Shown here piece after piece: positions 56,464-64,000 of a DNA stretch of 64,000 nucleotides. Position 1 is the first letter of the stretch, and every line of letters starts with the position of its first letter. The DNA lies in the NCBI RefSeq assembly GCF_019195435.1, contig NZ_CP078069.1, forward strand, positions 2,968,466-3,032,465. The letters are read 5' to 3'. The translations under genes were made by a program, and so were the position numbers. The notes under the pieces are model-generated. The model searched no databases, had not been told where the DNA came from, and was given only the letters and a program-made list of their open reading frames with translations. The DNA is from Comamonas sp. NLF-1-9. Its GTDB lineage: Bacteria > Pseudomonadota > Gammaproteobacteria > Burkholderiales > Burkholderiaceae_C.

Positions 56464-57525
56464 ATGAATTCGCTTTCCATCGGCTCCGTCGTCCTGCCCA
56501 ACCGCGTGTTCGCCGCGCCCATGGCGGGCGTGACCGACCGGCCCTTTCGGCGCCTGTGCCGCGAGCTCGGCGCGGGCCACGCGGTCAGCGAGATGGTCAC
56601 CTCGCGCAAGGACTTGTGGGACAGCCTCAAGACCAGCCGGCGCGCCAACCACGAGGGCGAGCCCGGTACCATCGCGGTGCAGATCGCCGGCACCGACGCG
56701 GCCATGATGGCCGAGGCCGCGGCCTACAACATCGAGCGCGGTGCCCAGCTCATCGACATCAACATGGGCTGCCCGGCCAAGAAGGTGTGCAACAAATGGG
56801 CGGGCTCGGCGCTGATGCAGGATGAGCCGCTGGCGCTGGCGATTGCCGAGGCGGTGGTGGCGGTGTGCGCGCCGCGCGGCGTACCCGTGACGCTCAAGAT
56901 GCGCACCGGCTGGAGCGAGGCGCACAAGAACGCGGTGCCGCTGGCGCGTCGCTTCGAGCGGGCGGGCATACAGATGCTGACGGTGCACGGGCGCACGCGC
57001 GAGCTCGGCTACCGGGGCGAGGCGGAGTACGCCACCATCGCCGCGGTCAAGCAGGCCGTGGCCATACCGGTGGTGGCCAACGGCGACATCACCAGCCCGC
57101 GCAAGGCGCGCGCGGTGCTTGCCGCCACCGGGGCGGACGCGCTGATGATCGGGCGCGCCGCCCAGGGGCGACCCTGGATCTTTCGCGAGGTGGCGCACTT
57201 CCTGGACACCGGCGAAGAGCTCGCGCCGCCGCTGGTAGCCGAGGTGCGGCGCCTGCTGCTGGCGCACCTGCACGACCACTACAGCCTGTACGGCGAAGCG
57301 ACCGGCGTGCGCAGCGCGCGCAAGCACATCGCCTGGTATGTGCACGAGCTGCCGGGCGGCGACGCGCTGCGCCGCCACATCAACCAGATCGACGAAAGCC
57401 GCGTGCAATGGCGCGCGGTGAACGACTATTTCCAGCGACTGGAGCAGCAGATGGAGCGCCTGCCGCGCGTGGGCGAGGCAAGCGCTGCAGCCGAGCGCGC
57501 GAGCACCGAGGGCGTGCACGCATGA
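56464..57525 (+). CDS. dusB: tRNA-dihydrouridine synthase B
   Basis: The 353-residue flavoenzyme reduces uridines in the tRNA D-loop. It shows VFAAPMAGVTDRPFRRLCRELG, IDINMGCPAKKVCNKWAGSAL with the catalytic cysteine, and VTLKMRTGW. Start options are ATG at 56464, 56455 or 56452; 56464 (MNSLSIGSV) matches the family best. It overlaps fis by four bases, the usual dusB-fis operon. Confidence 0.95.
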   Translation: MNSLSIGSVVLPNRVFAAPMAGVTDRPFRRLCRELGAGHAVSEMVTSRKDLWDSLKTSRRANHEGEPGTIAVQIAGTDAAMMAEAAAYNIERGAQLIDINMGCPAKKVCNKWAGSALMQDEPLALAIAEAVVAVCAPRGVPVTLKMRTGWSEAHKNAVPLARRFERAGIQMLTVHGRTRELGYRGEAEYATIAAVKQAVAIPVVANGDITSPRKARAVLAATGADALMIGRAAQGRPWIFREVAHFLDTGEELAPPLVAEVRRLLLAHLHDHYSLYGEATGVRSARKHIAWYVHELPGGDALRRHINQIDESRVQWRAVNDYFQRLEQQMERLPRVGEASAAAERASTEGVHA

Positions 57526-57761
57526 GCCCGGCCAACACCAACATCGAAGCCTGCGTGCGCGACAGCCTGCTGCGCTATTTCGAGGACCTGGGCGGCGAGT
57601 CGCCCGAGGATTTGTACGAGATGCTGCTGCGGCTGGTGGAAAAGCCGCTGCTGGAGGTGGTGATGCAGCACGCGGGCAACAACCAGTCGCGCGCGGCCGA
57701 GTGGCTGGGCCTGAACCGCAACACCTTGCGCAAGAAGCTGGTGGACCATCGCCTGCTGTGA
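57522..57761 (+). CDS. fis: Fis-family DNA-binding protein
   Basis: The 79-residue protein ends in the Fis helix-turn-helix (NQSRAAEWLGLNRNTLRKKLVDHRLL) after the dimerising helices (DLYEMLLRLVEKPLLEVVMQH). Fis shapes the nucleoid and activates stable-RNA promoters. It is coupled to dusB by an ATGA overlap. Confidence 0.95.
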   Translation: MSPANTNIEACVRDSLLRYFEDLGGESPEDLYEMLLRLVEKPLLEVVMQHAGNNQSRAAEWLGLNRNTLRKKLVDHRLL

Positions 57762-57762
57762 T

Positions 57763-57832
57763 TTGCTATTGAATTGATAGCTGCTCGCGCTTGTGTGGCG
57801 GGCGCTAGAGCCCTGTTTTGTTTGAAAATCTG
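57763..57832 (-). repeat. 50-bp dispersed element (inverted) between fis and purH
   Basis: GCTATTGAATTGATAGCTGC, then TCGCGCTTGTG and GCTAGAGCCC. It ends about 12 bases before the purH start codon. Confidence 0.75.
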
Positions 57833-57843
57833 GAGCCCCAAGA

Positions 57844-59448
<1,605 letters not shown>

Positions 59449-60361
59449 GGCGCTGCCCGCCGCGCCGGCCCGGCGCCAGGTCATAGGCCTGGGCCATCTG
59501 TTGCTGGGCCTGCTGGTCGTGGCCATCTGGGGCAGCAACTTCGTCGTCATCAAGGTGGCGCTGGGCTCTTTTCCGCCCATCCTGATGGCGGCGCTGCGGT
59601 TTGCCAGTGCCACCGTGCCGGCGATCTTCTTCTTTCGCCGCCCGCAGCTGCCCTGGCGCAACCTGGCGGCCTACGGCCTGTTGATCGGCGGCGGGCAGTT
59701 CAGCCTGCTGTATCTGGCGATGCAGTCGCAGATCTCGCCTGGCCTGGCCTCGCTCGTGGTGCAGGCGCAGGTGCTGTTCACCGTAGGCCTTGCGGTGCTG
59801 CTGCAGGGCGAGCGGGTGCGGCTCTTCCAGCTGCTTGCGGCCTTGCTGGCGCTGTCCGGCTTTGCGGTGATCGGCCTGCATACCGACGGCAGCACCACCT
59901 GGCTGGGTATCGTCATGGTGCTGGGCTCGGGTCTGTGCTGGGCGCTGGGCAACATGGTCGGGCGCAGCGCGGGGCGGGTGAACATGCTGGCCTACATGGT
60001 CTGGACCAGTGCGTTCTCGGTGCCGCCGCTGGTCGCACTCTCGCTGCTGGTGGAAGGCGGCCCGGCGGTGCTCGGCCAGGCCATGGCCGACGCGCCGCTG
60101 CTGGCCTGGGGCGCGATCCTGTGGCAGTCCATGGCCAATACCCTGCTCGGCTATGGCCTGTGGGCCTGGCTGCTGGTGCGCTACGACGCGGCCACGGTCA
60201 CGCCGCTGGCGCTGCTGGTGCCGGTCTTCGGCATGGCCAGCTCGGTCGCGCTGCTGGGCGAGCCTTTTCCGGCGTGGAAGGCGGCGGCCATGCTGCTGGT
60301 GATGGCCGGCCTGAGCCTGAACGTGCTCTGGCCGCGGCTGCGCGCCGCCTGGCTTGGGCGC

Positions 60362-61675
60362 TCAGGCTGAAGCGAGCTGGCGAAACACCGCGCGCGCGGC
60401 GGCCACGGTTTCTTCGATGTCGGCGCCGCTGTGCGCGCTGCTGACGAAGCCCGCCTCGTAGAGCGCGGGCGCGGTGTAGATGCCGCGATCGAGCAGGCCA
60501 TGGAACAGCCGGTTGAAGCGCGCGCCGTCGCTCTTGAGCACCTGCACGTAATTCGCCGGCAGCTCGGGCAGCAGGAAGTAGCCCATCATGCCGCCCTCGC
60601 TGTCGCCGCAAAACGCCACGCCTTCGGCCTGTGCGGCGTCGCTCAGGCCGGCAATCAAGGCCCGCGTGCGCCCTGCCAGGCGCTCGTGAAAGCCGGGCTG
60701 GGCCACCTCGCGCAGCGTGGCCAGGCCACAGGCCGTGGCCACCGGGTTGCCCGAGAGCGTGCCCGCCTGGTACACCGGGCCCAGCGGCGCGAGCTGCTCC
60801 ATCACCTCGCGCCGTCCGCCAAAGGCCGCCAGCGGCATGCCGCCGCCCACCACCTTGCCGAGCATGGTGAGGTCGGGCGCAAAGCCCGGGATCTCACTGG
60901 CGTACAAGCTCTGCGCGCCGCCCAGCGCTACGCGAAAGCCGGTCATCACCTCGTCGATGATGAGCAGCGCGCCGTGCCGTGTGCACAGCTCGCGCGCCGC
61001 GCGCATGAAGGGGATGCTCGCGCGCACGAAGTTCATGTTGCCCGCGATCGGCTCCATGATCACGCAGGCGATCTGCGCGCCATGCAGCGCAAAGGCCTCC
61101 TCAAGCTGGGCGACGTCGTTGTATTCCAGCACCAGGGTGTCTTGCACCACGACGTCGGGCACGCCCGCGCTCGTCGCATGGCCGAAGGTGGCCAGGCCCG
61201 AGCCCGCCTTGACCAGCAGCGCATCCGCATGGCCGTGGTAGCAGCCGTTGAACTTGACGATCTTGCTGCGCCCGGTGGCGCCGCGCGCCAGGCGGATGGC
61301 GCTCATGCCCGCTTCGGTGCCAGAGCTCACCAGGCGCAGCATCTCGATGGCGGGCATGTGGCGGATGATCTCTTCGGCCAGCTCGCTTTCGCGCTCGGTC
61401 GGCGCGCCAAAAGACATGCCCTGGTCGACCGCGCGGTGCACCGCCTCGAGCACCGCCGGGTGGCCGTGGCCCAGGATCATCGGCCCCCAGGAGCCGACAT
61501 AGTCGATGAGGCGCCGCCCGTCGGCATCCCAGAGGTAGGCGCCCTGGGCGCGTGCGATGAAGGCGGGCGTGCCGCCGACGGCGCGAAAGGCGCGCACCGG
61601 CGAATTCACGCCGCCCGGGATCAGGGCCCTGGCATGGTCGAAGAGGACGTCGTTGGGGTCTTGGGCATGTGTCAT
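60362..61675 (-). CDS. hemL: Glutamate-1-semialdehyde 2,1-aminomutase
   Basis: The 437-residue PLP enzyme makes 5-aminolevulinate for heme and siroheme. It has [49 protein letters not shown] and the PLP lysine in [16 protein letters not shown]. The start at 61675 matches the family. It converges with the transporter gene, with which it overlaps by nine bases. Confidence 0.97.
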   Translation of the reverse strand: MTHAQDPNDVLFDHARALIPGGVNSPVRAFRAVGGTPAFIARAQGAYLWDADGRRLIDYVGSWGPMILGHGHPAVLEAVHRAVDQGMSFGAPTERESELAEEIIRHMPAIEMLRLVSSGTEAGMSAIRLARGATGRSKIVKFNGCYHGHADALLVKAGSGLATFGHATSAGVPDVVVQDTLVLEYNDVAQLEEAFALHGAQIACVIMEPIAGNMNFVRASIPFMRAARELCTRHGALLIIDEVMTGFRVALGGAQSLYASEIPGFAPDLTMLGKVVGGGMPLAAFGGRREVMEQLAPLGPVYQAGTLSGNPVATACGLATLREVAQPGFHERLAGRTRALIAGLSDAAQAEGVAFCGDSEGGMMGYFLLPELPANYVQVLKSDGARFNRLFHGLLDRGIYTAPALYEAGFVSSAHSGADIEETVAAARAVFRQLASA

Positions 61676-61886
61676 GGCCCGCATTTTCGCTGCACCGGCG
61701 CGGCGCGCGCGCAGCCGACTCGACGCGGCCCGTGTTGCACCGATGAGGCGCTGCGGAAATTGCAGGGCACACATTACGTAGAATCGTTGCAATTGGGAGA
61801 AAGCACCTATAAGCTTGCTGAAGCTGCACTTGCGCGATGGTCTTCATGAACAGGTGCAAGAGCAATATCCAAAGGAGCGGGACAAA

Positions 61887-62291
61887 TTGGCGACAGCGAC
61901 TACCGGTCCCACGATCAAGGTGCTCGTGGTAGACGACAGCAACACGATCCGGCGCAGCGCCGAAATATTCCTCAAACAGGGTGGTCACGAGGTCTTGCTT
62001 GCCGACGATGGCTTTGATGCCCTCTCCAAGGTCAACGACTACCAGCCTCAACTCATTTTTTGCGACATCCTCATGCCCAAGCTCGATGGCTACCAGACCG
62101 TGGCCATCATCAAGCGCAACCCGCGTTTTGCCGACACCCCGGTGGTCATGCTGTCCTCCAAGGACGGCGTCTTCGACAAGGCGCGCGGGCGCATGGTGGG
62201 CTGCCAGGACTACCTCACCAAACCCTTTACCAAGGATCAGTTGCTGCAGGCAGTGCAGCAATTTGGCCGTGTGCAACCAGGAGCTCAGTAA
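61887..62291 (+). CDS. pilG: Response regulator PilG (twitching motility)
   Basis: The 134-residue CheY-like receiver has KVLVVDDSNTIRRSAEIFLKQ, the phosphorylation aspartate in LIFCDILMPKLDGY and the lysine in YLTKPFTKDQ. A TTG start at 61887 follows an AAAGGAG site and fits PilG length. The stop overlaps the pilH start by one base. A TAGAAT hexamer near 61779 may be the -10 box of the operon. Confidence 0.9.
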   Translation: MATATTGPTIKVLVVDDSNTIRRSAEIFLKQGGHEVLLADDGFDALSKVNDYQPQLIFCDILMPKLDGYQTVAIIKRNPRFADTPVVMLSSKDGVFDKARGRMVGCQDYLTKPFTKDQLLQAVQQFGRVQPGAQ

Positions 62292-62656
62292 TGGCTATCA
62301 AGAAAGTGCTGGTCGTGGACGATTCCAAGACCGAATTGGTGTTTCTGTCCGATCTGCTGCAAAAGCAGGGGTATGAAGTGGCCACCGCGGAAAACGCCGA
62401 CGAGGCCTACCGCGCGCTGGAGACGGCCAAGCCCGACCTGATCCTCATGGATGTGGTCATGCCGGGCAAGAACGGCTTTCAGCTCACCCGCGCGCTCACC
62501 AACGACCCCAAGTATTCGGACATCCCCATCATCATGTGCACCAGCAAGAACCAGGAAACCGACAGGGTCTGGGGCATGCGCCAGGGGGCGCGCGGCTACA
62601 TCACCAAGCCGGTGGACGCCGCCGAGCTGCGCGAGAAGATCAGCGCGCTGAACTGA
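62291..62656 (+). CDS. pilH: Response regulator PilH
   Basis: The 121-residue receiver has KKVLVVDDSKTELVFLSDLLQKQG, the phosphorylation aspartate in LILMDVVMPGKNGFQ and the lysine in YITKPVDAAEL. It is the second receiver of the Pil-Chp system, often opposing PilG in pilus retraction. Order and spacing (pilG-pilH-pilI) match the family operon. Confidence 0.93.
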   Translation: MAIKKVLVVDDSKTELVFLSDLLQKQGYEVATAENADEAYRALETAKPDLILMDVVMPGKNGFQLTRALTNDPKYSDIPIIMCTSKNQETDRVWGMRQGARGYITKPVDAAELREKISALN

Positions 62657-62675
62657 GCCCGACGCACGCTTTGCC

Positions 62676-63206
62676 ATGGCAGAACGCGAATCACTCAAGG
62701 ACGTTCAGCTGCGCCTGCTCGCCCGCCTGCAGGCGGCCAGCGCCGAGAACGTGGCCGTGGCTTCGTGGCTCGCCGTCGAATGCGCCGACTTGCGGCTCTT
62801 GCTGCCGCTGGCGCAGGCGGGCGAGATCTTCTCCTGGTCGGGCACGCAACCCGTGCCCCACGCCCGCCCCTGGTTTCTGGGCGTGGCCAATTTGCGCGGC
62901 GTGCTCGCCGGCGTGATCGATCTGGCCATGCTGCTGGGCGCGCCGATGCAGGCGCGCTCGGAGCAGGCGCTGTCCGAATGCGCGCTGGTGAGCCTGGGGG
63001 CGGCGCTCGATGTCAACGCGGCGCTGCTGATCGACCGTTTTGCCGGCCTGCGCGGCGCCCAGGATTTCGTTTCCACGCAGCCGGCTGCAGCCGATGCCCT
63101 GCCATGCCTGCGGGCGGTGCAGGTCAATGCGCGCGGCGAACACTGGCAGATCCTCGACTTGCAGACGCTCGCGCAGGATGCGGCGTTTTTGAATATTGGC
63201 GCTTGA
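62676..63206 (+). CDS. pilI: CheW-like coupling protein PilI
   Basis: The 176-residue protein contains a CheW fold (LRLLLPLAQAGEIF, PWFLGVANLRGVLAGVIDLAMLLG) that links the PilJ receptor to the ChpA kinase. It lies 19 bases after pilH and 33 bases before pilJ. Confidence 0.88.
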   Translation: MAERESLKDVQLRLLARLQAASAENVAVASWLAVECADLRLLLPLAQAGEIFSWSGTQPVPHARPWFLGVANLRGVLAGVIDLAMLLGAPMQARSEQALSECALVSLGAALDVNAALLIDRFAGLRGAQDFVSTQPAAADALPCLRAVQVNARGEHWQILDLQTLAQDAAFLNIGA

Positions 63207-63239
63207 GAGCGGGCGCACCGTCGTGATTGGGGGAGCACT

Positions 63240-64000
63240 ATGTCCTTGGTTGATGCACTGAACAGACTCCTGGGCCGGGCGCCCGCGCAAGCCGAGGCGC
63301 AGCCCAGCCGGGTCGATCTCGGGGTGGACCCGCAGCACGGCGAAGGCCTGTCCACGGCGTTTCGCTCCGACGGCGCCGAGAGCATCCACGGCGAGGGCGG
63401 CGAGCCTGCGGCACCCGACGCTGCCGCGAGCGAGGACGACAAGATCGCGCTGCCGGTGCTGGGCCGCGCCACGGCGGCAAGCCACCAGCGCCACCTGCTG
63501 GCCCTGCTTGGCATAGGCGTGCTCACGCTGGTGCTGTTCGGCGGCTGGCTGGTGCAGCGCGCGCAGACCTCGGCGCGCCAGTTGACCGCCGTCGGTGAAG
63601 CGCTGACGCAGTCGCAGCGCCTGGTCAAGGCCTTCGACGAGGCGCTGGGCGGGCGACCCAAGGCCTTTGAAGGATTGGCCGACAGCTCGCGCAGCTTTTC
63701 GCGCAACATCCAGGCGCTCACCAGCGGCAACAGCGAACTTGGAGTGAAGGCGCTGGGCGCGTCCTTCCGCGCCGAGCTCGAGGACATGCGCCCGATCATG
63801 GAACGTGTGGAGCGCTACGTCTCAGCCATGCAGGCGCAGACATCCACGCTGGTGGAAACGCGCAAGGCCCTGCAGGCGATGAACCAGGAGTCGGGCGACT
63901 GGCTGCGCGCGGCCCGCGGGGTGGCGGCGCGTGCCTACCAGGGCGGCGACATCGCGGCCATGGACGCCGCCGGGCGCCTGGCCACGCTCACCCAGCGCAT
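63240..64000 (+). CDS. pilJ: Methyl-accepting chemotaxis receptor PilJ, N-terminal part (runs off the right edge)
   Basis: About 253 residues are visible. A charged cytoplasmic start leads to a membrane helix (HLLALLGIGVLTLVLFGGWLV, about residues 86-106) and then a helical ligand-binding region rich in alanine, with RSFSRNIQALTSGNSELG. Position after pilGHI and the domain order identify PilJ. A GGGGGAGC site precedes the ATG at 63240. The signalling domain lies outside the window. Confidence 0.88.
   Translation, partial: MSLVDALNRLLGRAPAQAEAQPSRVDLGVDPQHGEGLSTAFRSDGAESIHGEGGEPAAPDAAASEDDKIALPVLGRATAASHQRHLLALLGIGVLTLVLFGGWLVQRAQTSARQLTAVGEALTQSQRLVKAFDEALGGRPKAFEGLADSSRSFSRNIQALTSGNSELGVKALGASFRAELEDMRPIMERVERYVSAMQAQTSTLVETRKALQAMNQESGDWLRAARGVAARAYQGGDIAAMDAAGRLATLTQR

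Overview
The window is a GC-rich bacterial chromosome segment. Gene content and order suggest Betaproteobacteria, order Burkholderiales, most likely family Comamonadaceae. The pointers are a liu leucine-degradation cluster, a sulfate-assimilation supercluster, dusB-fis, purH, the pilGHIJ start of a twitching chemosensory operon, and a short dispersed repeat ending in AGCAGCTATCAA. No species can be named from sequence alone.

Layout. 1-518: start of an AraC-type regulator, divergent from the next block. 700-9925: leucine/isovalerate degradation (liuB, liuC, liuD, liuE) interrupted by a vapBC toxin-antitoxin pair, a DinB protein, a DUF4126 membrane protein and an EptA-like sulfatase-fold enzyme. 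9928-13055: YbaK-type deacylase, 2-hydroxychromene-2-carboxylate isomerase and an orphan propeller-like protein. 13170-17447: defence/addiction block with an MmeI-like restriction-modification fusion, hicAB, a broken DUF2442 gene and a parDE-like pair. 17574-24179: a double-length UvrA (2201 aa). 24182-30447: AhpD-like protein, DUF488, a FecR/TPR/outer-membrane protein and a CHASE2 adenylate cyclase. 30576-38517: MaoC, AlkB, YchF, a UbiH-family hydroxylase, DsbC, M61 peptidase, enoyl-CoA hydratase and a NYN/LOTUS protein. 38632-38708: tRNA-Met with a strong terminator behind it. 39196-40294: a hypothetical gene and ccdAB. 40365-52493: ten sulfur genes on the minus strand, transcribed sbp-cysT-cysW-cysA-cysJ-cysI-cysG-cysH-cysD-cysN. 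53226-56304: an AT-richer Dcm/Vsr/MvaI-like restriction island between yqaA and dusB. 56464-64000: dusB-fis, purH, a DMT transporter, hemL and pilGHI plus the start of pilJ.

The most unusual feature is two dispersed repeat families. One is a GC-rich palindromic family with outward arms of the form CCCTCCCCC-TTT-GGGGGAGGG. The other is a roughly 50-bp element containing CGCTTG-n5-CAAGCG. Both occur between genes, but several copies are read in frame inside genes: four regions of the uvrA fusion (one about 200 residues of nested copies) and two places in the MmeI-like enzyme. This resembles the Rickettsia palindromic elements and suggests a repeat that tolerates, or is selected for, open reading through it. 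At least five intergenic copies of the 50-bp element lie directly in front of start codons.

The genes work together in clear modules. LiuB and LiuD form methylcrotonyl-CoA carboxylase; LiuC and LiuE finish leucine breakdown to acetoacetate and acetyl-CoA. The sulfur cluster imports sulfate and reduces it to sulfide, using an iron-sulfur type CysH that needs no APS kinase, with CysG making siroheme for CysI. The Dcm-like methylase, Vsr and MvaI-like endonuclease are predicted to act on CCWGG. PilG, PilH, PilI and PilJ form the start of a type IV pilus chemosensory system.
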